A stretch of DNA of 24,341 nucleotides from Ettlia oleoabundans (taxonomy: Eukaryota > Chlorophyta > Chlorophyceae > Chlamydomonadales): contig JAAMXP010002540.1 in the NCBI GenBank assembly GCA_019693395.1, positions 1-24,341 on the forward strand, read 5' to 3'. This document shows, piece after piece, positions 11,556 to 21,051 of the stretch (positions are counted from its first letter, which is position 1; each line of letters opens with the position of its first letter). A program made the translations under genes and the position numbers. Below the pieces are notes generated by a model that was given only the letters and a program-made list of their open reading frames with translations, was not told where the DNA came from and did not search any database.

Positions 11556-12625
11556 TTCCACACCGGGCAGCACACGAATGGTAGTTTGCTGCCGCTAGCT
11601 AGTTCTACAGAGTTGTTGCTGCAGGTTCATGCCACTGGCTTGGACCCTAGGAGCAATGGGAATTTTGGGGGCAGCCTGACTGGCGTCAGGTACGATCAAC
11701 CCATGGGCAGCTCATGTTGCTTGCTCCTCACTTGGTGGCAGGTAAGCGTTTGCTAGCCTGACTGTCATTGTGCCTCTGATACCCGCTTACAAGAAGTATA
11801 TGAACCAGTGGTACTCCCACACGAATAGTTGGAGTGCAACGTAGACATGGAGTATTGTGCACAATGGTGCCACAAGGTTGCTGGATCGACGCAGCGAATG
11901 GTGGGAGGGAGGGGTGTGTCAGGCGAGCAATAGGCAGATACGCATGGCTGAGAGGCCACTACGGGGGTAATCTGAAGCTGCAATTGTTCTATGGGAAAAG
12001 GTAATGCGGGATGCAAGCGAGTGCAAATGCACTGATGGCGTGAATGGGGCCATATGACGGTGCAATAGAAGTCACGGGAGGCGGTCAGCACAGTGTAGAA
12101 GGCGGCACAAAAATGACCAAGGCTGAACAATGCAACAATCATGGACGCGAAGGACAACATGAATACCAAATAAGCGGCTCCGACCCTGGGATCGCCTGAG
12201 CATGACTCGAGGCATGTGTGATGGCTAATCGCATCAGAAGGAGGCTTGCAAACAGGGGTGAAAGTTGTAACAGCGGAAGATGTGATGTTGGTAGTCAGGC
12301 AAGTGGGCGTAGGGAATGCTGTGGGGCTGCTTCACAACCCTTGGCAACTCGGCTGCTTGTGAAAGGACTGAAGAAAACGAAGCAAAGTGAAGTTACGAGA
12401 GAAGAGGTAGAGAGGATTCGCATGTAGATAGGCAGGGTGCCAGTTGCATCTTCACAATTCCATTTAGAGGGAAATGAATAAACTAACTAGGATGGAAGTG
12501 TGGAAACCAGTGTTTTTTGCGTCAAAAACGCACAAAAGTGAAGATGAGTGGCAATATGCACCGGCAGAAAGCGCTGTGCGAGAGAATCTCCTGACTGCAC
12601 AGCCGGCAGTACAAAGTCACTGCTC

Positions 12626-14752
12626 TCACCAGCCCTGGCAGTCCTGCATCGCGGCACGCAGCAGCAGCCAGGCCATTTGGGAGGCCCACAGCGTCACTGT
12701 CGGCAAGCTCCACTCCTCCTCCGCTACCACCGCCTCCACCCAATCCTCTTTTCTGCGCGCTTCCACCCTGGGTGCCCGCAGTTGGGTCTTTGCAGGCAGT
12801 TGTGCTGAGCTGCTGTCATCACGGCCTGCTGCCTCTCCTCCCCCTTGCTGCGGGGCTGCCTCATGCAGCAGCTTCCAATTGGTTTCAGCTGCTGCTAACG
12901 CGCTGGCCCTCTGCCGCCGCTCCCGAGCCAGCAGCACCGCCGTGGGCAGCAGGAAAGCGGCGCTGAGCTGAAGCCACAGAGTAAGCGCCAGGCAGGCGCC
13001 CCTGGGGGGCATCAGGGCCAATTGACCCCCCACCACGCGCAGCGGCCAGTCCAGCATCAGTGCAACCGCCTGCAGCTTGCCCGCGCTAGCCATGACGGCT
13101 CCGCCCTCGCGGCAAACCCCCGGCGCCAACCGCCACCCCGCTGCCACCACATGTGCCAGCTGGCCCGCTGCGTGGAAGCGGATGGGCAGCTGCCAGCTGA
13201 AAGCGGCCCAGCCGCAGATCACCAGCACGTGGCTGGAGTGGAGAAGCTCTAGCAGCAACGAGGGCCAGCTGCAGCAATGAAGGAGGGGCGGGAACCGTAG
13301 GAGCTGGGAAGGATCGCTGGCATTAAAAGCTAAGTATGATGCAGGACCAAGGAAAGCCATCCAGGCAATATGCCATTGTAAGCATAGGGCAGGCACGCCG
13401 ATTAGCGCACAGCAGTGTGTCTGAGGTAACTACTGCAAGGTGTGATGACAGATTTGTCTAGACAGGCTGCATGTGCAGCCTCAACTTGCTGGATTTGCAA
13501 CAATCAACGCTTTATGGTGTGCCTGGGTGCCTCAGCTGTCACCTGGCCTCGCTGCGCGTCCGCCCGCCCACTTGTATGCCTGCTGGCTGGCTGGCGGTCC
13601 CTTTCAACCACCAGGTTGTTGAGTGAGAATTTAGATTCCTGTCACCCATTTCTACCTCAAAATTCAGATTCCTGTCAGAAAATCTTTAGCCTCACCTCAG
13701 ATCCTGACCGGCGCTACTCACGGCGCTGCGATCCTGCCTGTACTCATGAACCGTCGCGCTTAGAAACGCCAGTCGCACCTGCACCACAGCAAACAGCAAA
13801 CAGAAGCAACTGAGCTGAGGTACGAAACCAGGGTCTTGGATGCCCTCTAACTCCAACAATTGGCATGCAAAGGGCACCCACAAAACACGCACAGGCAGCA
13901 CATACGTATACGCACAGGCAGCACCCAGATATACGCACAGGCAGCACCCAGATATACGCACAGGCAGCACCCATATATGCGCACAGGCAACACCAACAAA
14001 CACGCACAGGCAGCACCCACAAACACAAACAGGCAGCAGCATATGCTCGCCTCCACACCAACATTGCGGATCCTGACAATGAGGATTCGCTCTACTCACC
14101 AGCAAGAGCACGGTGGTGCGGTTGCGCTGACAGAAGGCTGGAGCCAGCGTCAAGAGCAGCGGCACCGCTGCATAGACGGCCATCAAGGCTAGGTGGTGAT
14201 GAACGGGGATGTGCGAACCCTACGGTTGAGGAAAACTTGGCATCAATTGGTGGGTGCTGATGAACAAGGTTTGGAGAAGAAGATGAGCGCCTTGGAAGGC
14301 AGCGAACGGGCACACAGGCGGAGGGGAAGCGGGCAGGCAGTCGTGCTGCATGAACACGAGTTGCCCACACGCATTCCACATTACTACTGCATGAACACGA
14401 GTTGCCCACATGCATTCCACATTACTACTGCATGAACACGAGTTGCCCATACGCATTCCACATTGGTGAATGGCACACCCCCGTTTTGACGCACCTCTGG
14501 ATGGAGTAGCAGCAAGCAACATATGATGCAGCATAGGAAGCTCAGAATCGGCCACATGGATGCCAACAGCCGGCGTTTGCTGGCAGGGTGTGTTGACGTC
14601 TTGGCGGTGGGCACTGTCGTTGGGGTGGGCCTACTGTCAGGGCCGCTGCCAGTCGTGCTTGGCGGCCTAGCTGCAATCTCGCCGTCCACTATTCCCCCAG
14701 GTGCTTGCAATTGAGCATTGTCCGCCAGGCCTGTCGGTTTCAGGGAGCGCAT
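12626..14752 (-). CDS. Multi-pass membrane protein of unknown function (related to the gene at 6314-8385)
   Basis: Read on the minus strand as exons 14752-14495, 14219-14100, 13778-13722 and 13420-12626; each ends in phase 0 and the total is 1230 nt, 409 residues. The N-terminal 65 residues are hydrophilic and Pro/Thr-rich, followed by a membrane segment (WPILSFLCCIICCLLLL), another in exon 2 (AVYAAVPLLLTLAPAF), and several in exon 4. The strongest, LALTLWLQLSAAFLLPTAVL, is followed by a basic stretch ARERRQR and a hydrophilic acidic tail. That arrangement mirrors the start of exon 4 in the plus-strand gene at 6314-8385. No enzyme motif was seen. The intron 1 acceptor is uncertain: 14219 is preferred, while an alternative at about 14188 paired with another donor also keeps frame. 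Introns 1 and 2 are filled by tandem repeats. Confidence 0.6.
13888..14049. repeat. 23-bp minisatellite, about seven units
   Basis: The CGCACAGGCAGCACCCA core recurs at 13888, 13911, 13934, 13957, 13980 and 14003, with a degenerate copy at about 14026, so the period is exactly 23 bp. A 23-bp period would shift frame at each unit, which agrees with its position inside intron 2 (14099-13779) of the minus-strand membrane-protein gene. Short Cys/Val-rich open frames read through it on the minus strand are by-products. Confidence 0.9.
14347..14466. repeat. 41-bp tandem repeat, three copies
   Basis: Copies begin at 14347, 14388 and 14429 with TGCATGAACACGAGTTGCCC and differ by only a few bases. 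The array lies in the proposed intron 1 (14494-14220) of the minus-strand membrane-protein gene. Confidence 0.9.
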
Positions 14753-16256
14753 GTGAACCAAGCCGCTAGGGCATGGGCGCTGGCGGGTCAGGATAGCCAG
14801 GCGGCATCAACCGGCGGCATCACAGCAAACGAGGGAACGTGCTCCACGGCTTGTCTCAGGACTCCCTTGGGTGAGCATCTCTGAGGGTCGGCCGGGTAAT
14901 GCCGTGGTCATGAAGTAGAACCCAGTGTGTCTTCCCATGTTATGCTTCGGAGAGCAGGATCTGAAGGTTGATGGCAGCCGCTGCCAGCCGGTAGTCCGAC
15001 AGATTCCTTCCCCGACCGCCGCCCCCGCCGCCTGGAGGGGAACCGCGGGGACACCCGTTTGTGTGCTTAAGTCAGCAAGAAACCTGAGCTTGGATTACTT
15101 GCACCAGGGCTGCACCTTCACTGCATCGTCAGACATTCACAACCAATGCATTCCACATAAGGACTGCCGTCAAGATATGGAATTGGATATATCAGCTGCT
15201 GCAGTATGCACAAATACAAGGCTCGCTGCTAAGCCCGCTAGTGTAGCCAGGTATATTAGTTTAGAAGCAGTTACAAGGGAAGCTGCACAGGAGAGAGCCA
15301 CACTAAAGTGAGACAAATTTTGTAGGACAAAAGTATGGAGTTGAAATGGGAATAGGGCTGCGGGGCATTTTGATACATGAGCTCGCTGTGATCGTCTATC
15401 ATGAAAAAGACAAAAGACAGATAGATCCATTGCATTGGCACACGCTGGTCCTACCAGGACCGGCAGGACAATTGGTTCACTGCTGCGCTTTTGTTTCTGC
15501 AGGTCTTCTTATGAGCTGCTGAGTAGCAGCGGTATCGAAGACAATAATAAGCTTGGAAGCCACCCAAGAACACAGGTCACAGCATCGCTGCGTGCTATAG
15601 TACTAGTACTAGTCAGTGCTAAGAGGAATGATGATATCAAAGCGTCGTGTCACAATGAAAGGCACGCAGTAGAGAGACAGAAAGAGACTCATGTATGTAG
15701 GAGGGATTGAAAGTGCTGTCAGGGTGGGATGCCTTGCACGCCAGTAACAGCCAAAAGCCACATATGCAGGACCTGGCTTGTGCAGCCCAAATGAGGGCGG
15801 ACCAGATCCTGGACAGCGATGCATTCAGAAAAAACAGGACACGCCTCGGGCGTGGATTGAGTAAACCAGCAGAGGAGTGGCCCCTAAGGGGCCGCCTCTT
15901 GCTGGTTGCCATACAGCAATGCATTCCCTCAAATTGTCAAGGTGCTAGAACAGGGTGTGCGGAATGCAATGCAGCCAACCCTCAAGAGTCGTACTGCACC
16001 CGAGAGCAAGTCAGGAGGGATACCTCGAGTGTAGAGGGCTTGCCGCTGCCGACTTGCTGGATGCCAGGCACTACCAGGGCACGCTGCGGCAGCGGGCCAC
16101 CTCAGAGACGACAGGGCTTCTACTACTGCAGCTGTTCCTGCTGGGTTTCCTGCTCTGCCTGCTGCCAGCCCTGCCCTGCCCTTCCCCCTGCCACCTGCCC
16201 CTCAGGGGCTGTGCTTGTGGCAGCAGGTGCAGGCTTTGCTCTGCAGAGCCCAGAGG
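14753..16256. other. Intergenic, about 1.5 kb between two minus-strand genes
   Basis: It contains the upstream region of the minus-strand membrane-protein gene and the 3' flank of the SBP-box gene. A TTACA at 15270-15274 is a possible minus-strand TGTAA signal. The plus-strand open frame at 14925-15311 and others show no family likeness. The only structured element noticed is the inverted repeat at 15864-15907. Confidence 0.4.
15864..15907. repeat. Near-perfect 44-nt inverted repeat (hairpin)
   Basis: The left arm starts AACCAGCAGAGG and the right arm ends GCCTCTTGCTGGTT; the centre is the perfect palindrome GGCCCCTAAGGGGCC. Only one or two single-base offsets interrupt about 20 bp of pairing. 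It lies in the 3' flank of the SBP-box gene and could fold in DNA or RNA. No function is known. Confidence 0.7.
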
Positions 16257-18493
16257 CTATTGGAGCTGCGAATTGGAAGCTAGAGATTGGTGTGGCAGCA
16301 GGCTGCTGCCGCCGCCACCGCTGCTGCTGCTGCAGTGTGTGAGCGCCTCCAGACCTTGGTTCACCACCTGTAGCAGCTGCCCCGGTTGCAGATGTGCATG
16401 GGGCCCACTGGAAAGGGAGGCCACAAGGGACTGCAATAGCGCAAGAAGCTGCGGTTGCTGTGCCTGCTGCGGCTGCTGCAGCTGGTGTGCATGCTGTGGC
16501 TGCTGGCCCTGCTGCGGCTGCTGGGCCTGCTGCAGAACGGAGAATTCTGAAAGCGGCGCAGACGCGGGCGGGTACGCCGCTCCTGACTGCAGGAAGTGAA
16601 GCAGCTGCTCCAATTGATGCGGCCCTGGCTGTAGCTCTGCCTGTGGCTGTGGCTGTGGCTGAGCCAGCAGGACGCCCGCCAAGCTGCACGCGCCCCCATC
16701 TCCAGCATGCCGGAAGGCGGGAGGGTGCTGTGTGGGTGCTTCCCAGTGATTGGTTCGGTCGCTGGATGCTGCAGGCATCAAAGAGGCAGCCGGTAAGGTG
16801 GGGTTGGTGCCGGGACAAAAACCTGGAGGTTGCAAGCATCGGATGCCCGGCCAGCCGTAGAGTGCCACAGAGCGCATACACGCAGGGGAGCATGTACTTG
16901 CATGAGAGGGAGACGAATGAGCGGCCGGGTGACCGGCCCACAATGGGGCAGAGGGCCAGGCAATGCAGCAGGACAGTCGGCCAATGGGTCTGTGGGGCAG
17001 GCAATGCTGTGGGGCAGTGGGACAGGCAATGCAGTGGGGCAGGTAATGCTGTGGGGCAAAGCAGGGCTTCTAAAACAAAAACAAAAAAATTTCATGGCGT
17101 CAGATTTCACGCCTTGGGCAAAAGCTGGGCGTATTGGGCCTAGAGTGGGGTGTTTGGGGCATGTACCGCAACTGTACTTCTTACGCCTCCCCTGCGGCGC
17201 CGGAAAATTTCCGTTTTCGCCCCCAAACTTGTTTTGTCGGGCGCGCCATACGCCCATACGCCTGGTTTAAGAAGCCCTGGGGCAAAGCGGCGGTAGGGCA
17301 GGCAAGTCAGCCCGCCCCTCAGGTAGGGTATACTACTCACTTAGGCTACTGATCAGCGACTGGAGCTGTGCTAGTCCGCTTGAGTTGCTGCTCAAGTCTG
17401 CGCCAGAACCCTGACCCAGTGATGGCGCTGGGGCAGACACACGCTGCGGCAGTGGACGCAGCGGCTGTACAGGTCGGGGCCCGCCTGCCGACGACATAGA
17501 AAGGGGCGGCGGAGGTTGTGCCTGCTGCTGCTCAAGCCGCTGCTGCTGCGCCACCTGGTGGTGGGTCGCATAGGAAGGCAGCAGGAAGGTGGCACATAGG
17601 TCCGCATGTAGCTGCTGGGAAGCTGTGCTGACTGGGCTGGAGCTGCCTCCGGTACCGGTACCTGGTAGTACCGGGAAGTTGCCACATGCGCCACCATTGC
17701 TATTCTCAGCAGGCAGGGGGTATGGTTGTTTCGCGCAGCCTCCCTGCTGCCCATGGCGGCGGCGCCAGCTGGGCTGGAGCGTCTTCCCCCTCACCTCCTC
17801 GCTGCTGTCGCCATCGTCGCTGTAATGCCGCCTTTTGGCGCGCGGGTACTTCCTGCCATGGCGCTTGAGCAGGCTAGCGCGGCAGGATCGCCTGCCTGCG
17901 TCAAACGCCACCACCGGTTCTAGTTTGGTGCACTGCTGGCAGAAACGCAGCCAGCCGCCGTGGCCGTCTGGGATCGCCTCTGCTCGTGCATGCTCCTCTG
18001 CAGGTGGTAGCGGCACGGCACGTCAGGGTGGGGTAGGAATGCGGGCGGCAATATCAGGCGAAAAGGAGGCTAGTTGCCAGGGCAGGGGAGGCGGGGGGCA
18101 ATGTCAGGCATAGATTTATGCCATCTAGATGGGAGGAACACTTGAAGCAAAGCTTCGTTAAGTTTAAAAGTGAGACACATAGCTGGTATGTCCCCCGACC
18201 TGGCAGTCCCCACGGACACAAGCGGCGGGAGAACGGCGATGGCACAGGCAGCTGAGGCTGTCGCAACACGCCTGCACCACGCACCGCAGATTTTCTGGCG
18301 GAGAAAGTAGCTTCTTAAAGAACTCAGCACCGCGCGGCAGCCTTCGACCTGCAGGTAGCGCTGGGTTCTGTTGGGAGGTTGTGCGGTATGCCTACCGCAG
18401 CGACCGGCAGGAGGAGCCGCCCGGGCGGCGCTGGCGCCAATCGCGCACAAGCCCGACACTCGCCTGACAGGTGCGAGTGGACGGCCGTTTCAT
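16257..18493 (-). CDS. SBP-box (SQUAMOSA promoter-binding protein-like) transcription factor
   Basis: Minus-strand exons: 18493-18464, 18348-18285, 17997-17341 and 16822-16257; 1317 nt, 438 residues. The SBP DNA-binding domain starts at residue 8: TCQVEGCRAVLSSLRSY, then KICEEH, then RFCQQC. Zinc site 1 is complete (C9, C14, C31, H34). Zinc site 2 has C51, C54 and C70, but the usual His is Glu58. The basic nuclear-localisation stretch RHGRKYPRAKRR ends the domain. The rest is Gln/Pro/Ser-rich, with two similar Leu-rich pieces (LAQLQSLISSL; LLALLQSLVASL). Intron 1 has a GC donor and splits CQ|VEGC; an in-frame TGA precedes the ATG, supporting the start. The exon 4 acceptor could instead be nearer 16776. 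SBP proteins bind GTAC-core sites; Chlamydomonas CRR1 controls copper responses, but no ankyrin repeats were seen here, so this is not a clear CRR1 orthologue. Confidence 0.85.
16992..17062. repeat. Degenerate GTGGGGCAGGCAATGC minisatellite
   Basis: GTGGGGCA blocks start at 16992, 17009, 17034 and 17051, separated by CAATGC/TAATGC spacers of 17 or 25 nt. The array lies in the last intron of the SBP-box gene and abuts the left end of the inverted-repeat element. Confidence 0.7.
17052..17288. mobile_element. Non-autonomous TIR element (MITE-like) with 11-bp target duplication
   Basis: The element occupies about 17063-17277 (215 bp). Its left end has GGGCTTCTAAAAC (from 17064) and its right end GTTTAAGAAGCCC (to 17277), inverted repeats of 13 bp with one mismatch. 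Both sides are flanked by the identical 11-mer TGGGGCAAAGC (17052-17062 and 17278-17288). No transposase is encoded. The size of the duplication suits Mutator-like elements (9-11 bp), though the terminal repeats are short for that class. It sits in the last intron of the SBP-box gene. The neighbouring sequence also contains GTGGGGCA repeats, so part of the flanking identity could pre-date insertion. Confidence 0.6.
18349..18463 (-). other. GC-AG intron inside the SBP domain
   Basis: On the minus strand the donor is CAG|GCGAGT and the acceptor CTACCTGCAG|GTC. Splicing joins Cys9-Gln10 to Val-Glu-Gly-Cys and restores the near-invariant CQVEGC. No GT donor nearby gives that motif. Confidence 0.75.
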
Positions 18494-19545
18494 GCCGGTG
18501 AGTCAGTGATGTTGGTGTAGGCTGAACCACCCTCTCCGGGCCAACAGCGAGCCCGTGCGGTGCTTCCGTAGAGTGCCGGTCCCACCAGGCTTGAGGTTTG
18601 TGGGCGACAATAGGTGTCAGGACGCGCAGTGACTTGTGGAGTGGGGTGAAGCGATACGGGCGAGTGGCCAGCTCAAATTTGGGCCTTGCCCGGGATACGA
18701 CAGGTCAAGCTGCGTAGCTTCCTCCCCTTGCTGGGCTGGGCTGGGCTCTTCATTTGTGCCGGTATTGTCCTCCTTGCATATAATGAATGGCTCCCAGCGG
18801 CCCGCCGCTTCTTCAGGCCAGGTGCAGTGGCTGGTGGGTGGTGCCAAACGCTGCCGCACGGCAAACCTCACACGCCAAACTACTGCACCTTGCTGCTATG
18901 CACAGCATGCTGCTGCAGGGACAGAATGCAACAGACCACTTACTCCTGTTGCGTGAGGGCCGTGCAGTGCAACCGACACGCTGCAAGCTGCACCGTGCAA
19001 GCAAATCCAGCGATTGAATACATCTGATTGGAGGGAGCGCCTGCGTTGCGCATGTAGCACCAATCCTGCCACAGGCATGTTTAAATCCCGCAGGTATATG
19101 TAACAAATCAAGCTGATTACTATCACTCGGTGCGGCTTGCAACCTGAGAGTCGGAGGTGGCGCCCTCTCTGCCCAGCATTGGTGCGCAACGAGGGGGAGG
19201 GGCAGCCACTGATGTTGCAGGGGGCCTTCTTCAGCACTCATTTACCTTAGAACCCTCTGGATCCCAGAATCCAAGGATCACCCCGCCTGCAAGGGTTGGC
19301 ATGCTCTCCGAGATGCTGCCGCCCAGGACAAGATGGCGGTGGCGGCACCCGCCTGCCACTGCGGGGTAGGGCCGCTGCAAGATGTCATGCCGGCTGTAAG
19401 ACCGCCTTCTAACTACCTATCCCTGTGAAAAATCGTGTGGCAACGTTATGCTGCGCCAGCAGCCGGTCGCGTTATGTGACGCGAGGAGACACGCGAATAT
19501 ATTCCCTCCAAGCCCTGTGCCTCACAGTTCCCATCGTTTCTTTCA
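18494..19545. promoter_or_regulatory. Shared upstream region of the divergent SBP-box and phosphatase genes
   Basis: These 1052 nt separate the start codons of the minus-strand SBP-box gene and the plus-strand phosphatase gene, so both promoters must lie here unless more 5' exons exist. No TATA box or GTAC (SBP core) site was recognised with confidence. Open frames in it show no domain. Confidence 0.4.
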
Positions 19546-21051
19546 ATGCGCGTTCCAACTCAGGCACCAGTCGCACGGCAGCTCTTGGCAGCAGGTCGCC
19601 AGCTTTCGCCCAAGCCCTGGAAACAGTCGGCCAGGCAGCCTTTGCGGACCATGGCAGTCGCAAGTGAGTGCCATTCAACATGCAGCAAGTACCTCAGCAG
19701 CCCCGCATGCGTATGCATAGACCATCAGGGACCAGCACAGCTGGCGCCGCTCAAAGGCGTGCCAGGTGGGTGCTACCTGTGGTGGTGTCATGAACCCCTC
19801 TGAATTTCCCTGCGTCTCCAAACCTTCCGATGCGTGCAGGCCAGGAGGCCACCATCAACTTTGACCAGGTCAACGACCGCATCATTGTAGGCTCCTGCCT
19901 ACGCAACGAAGCAGATGCCCAGCGGTGGGTGCCAGAAGGCTCAACCACCTGCCTGTTGGGACTGCTCTGCGCTGTGCATGCCTTACACATCCTGTGCTAT
20001 TCGCACTTCGGCGACCTGCAACCCCACACAACAAAGCAGTGATGTCTGAGCGCAGCAGCCTGGCATACAGCAGGCTACCACACCCATATCACCCTCAACC
20101 TGAGTACTACTGTTCAACAGACTGAATACATGACTTCACCCTCCCCTGCCCGCCAATACGCCTTCCTTTCCTCCTTGCCTGCCTGCAGCGCACAGCAGGC
20201 GGGCACCGCGGTTGTGTTTTCCCTTCAAGACGAGACCGACCTAGCCAACCAGGGCATTGATGCTGCGGCTGTGGCGGCCGCCTGTGAGGCTCAGGGTGTG
20301 AAGCACGTGCGCTTCCCCACCAGCGACGCAGGCAAGCAGCCATGTTGTTTGCCTTTCGGGATTGCGCAGAAAAGCGAAGCTGGCTGACATTAGCTGCAAC
20401 TGCCTGATCGCCTGCAACTGGCTGCCTGCACGCACATGCATGCGCCCCTACGCCTCTCAGGTCAGCAGTGGGTGCCCAGTAGCAGTAGGTTCATGTGGGA
20501 CACATTCAAGCATGACAAATGTCCGGATGAGGCTGCCACTCGAACGGTTGGGATATCAATGTGCTTATGTTGTCAGTTGGGCCACCACCTGTCTTCAACA
20601 TACACCAGCCCCCCCGCAACCCACCCCCCACCCACAGGGTGGCACCCACCCACCCACCACCCACAACCTTGCTTTTCTCCAACTTTTCGCAAGTGCAGAT
20701 GAGCAGGAGCTGCGGCAGCGCCTGCCCGCCGCAGTGGCAGCTTTCTCGCGCGAGGTGGCTGCGGCCCAGGCACGAGGCGGCAGCGCGTACGTGCACTGCA
20801 ATGGTGGACGGGGGCGAGCACCCACCATCGCCGTGGCCTTCCTCTACTGGCTGTGCGGCCAAGGCCTGGAGGACGCAGTCTCCACCATGACCTCAGCTAG
20901 AGGATCCCAGCCCAAGCTGCCCATCATCCTCCAAGCCACAGCAGATCTGCTCGGTGAAGCAGTACCTGCTGACAGCGGCGATATAGTGGCAGCGGGGCAG
21001 CTCAGCGAGGAGCAGCGGACAACTATCCGTGAGCGCCTTGAATCCCTCTGA
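19546..21051 (+). CDS. Plastid-type dual-specificity phosphatase (LSF2/SEX4-like)
   Basis: Exons 19546-19663, 19840-19924, 20189-20331 and 20699-21051, all in phase; 699 nt, 232 residues. Residues 1-39 look like a chloroplast transit peptide (Arg, Gln, Pro and Ala, almost no acidic residues, ending RTMAVA). Then comes NFDQVNDRIIVGSCLRNE, the entry motif of the LSF2/SEX4 group, and AGTAVVFSLQDETDL. RFPTSDAD includes the probable general acid Asp114. HCNGGRGRAPTIAVAFLYW is the CX5R catalytic loop (Cys149, Arg155). Plant LSF2 and SEX4 remove phosphate from starch glucans. This protein lacks a C-terminal CBM48 like that of SEX4 and is close to LSF2 in layout. Its loop differs from the usual HCTAGLGRAP, so glucan specificity is inferred, not shown. 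Intron 3 is GC-AG. Confidence 0.8.
20332..20698 (+). other. GC-AG intron in the phosphatase gene
   Basis: Donor GCAG|GCAAGC at 20332 and acceptor AGTGCAG at 20692-20698. Joining gives TSDAD-EQELRQRLP, which restores the DxD-x-LR-RLP block conserved in the LSF2/SEX4 family. The intron also holds a C-rich CCACCC tract. Confidence 0.7.
20603..20667. repeat. C-rich CCACCC tract
   Basis: Runs of CCCACCCACC and CCCCCCC alternate inside the GC-AG intron of the phosphatase gene. The minus strand therefore has several GGG runs at short spacing and could form a G-quadruplex. Confidence 0.55.

Larger units (their letters stand above)
11316..12625. other. Convergent intergenic region between two membrane-protein genes
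   Basis: This holds the 3' flanks of a plus-strand gene ending at 11315 and a minus-strand gene ending at 12626. About 12100-12560 looks more AT-rich than the surroundings. A TTACA (TGTAA on the minus strand) at 11787-11791 could end the minus-strand transcript about 835 nt past its stop. A minus-strand open frame at 11765-12169 (134 codons, partly hydrophobic) sits in this flank and is not called as a gene. Confidence 0.4.

Noticed and set aside
11625..11742. A possible extra plus-strand exon between a GCTGCAG acceptor and a CAGGTAAGC donor
   Set aside because: Good borders and open frame, but the preceding gene already stops at 11313-11315 and no phase-compatible donor without that stop was convincing.
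11765..12169. A 134-codon minus-strand open frame with hydrophobic start
   Set aside because: It lies in the 3' flank of the minus-strand membrane-protein gene, has no recognisable family and no supporting splice sites.
13744..14192. Cys/Val-rich and Gln/Thr-rich repeated open frames over 13880-14050
   Set aside because: They are translations of a 23-bp minisatellite in an intron; the period is not a multiple of three and the frames disagree.
14925..15311. A 128-codon plus-strand open frame in the gap before the SBP-box gene
   Set aside because: No domain, no hydrophobic or repeat pattern, and no splice partners; probably chance.
15955..16599. A Cys-rich (CGCCACCGCC-like) plus-strand reading frame resembling a metallothionein
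   Set aside because: It is the antisense of the Gln-rich C-terminal exon of the SBP-box gene; CAG/CTG codons read in another frame give Cys runs.
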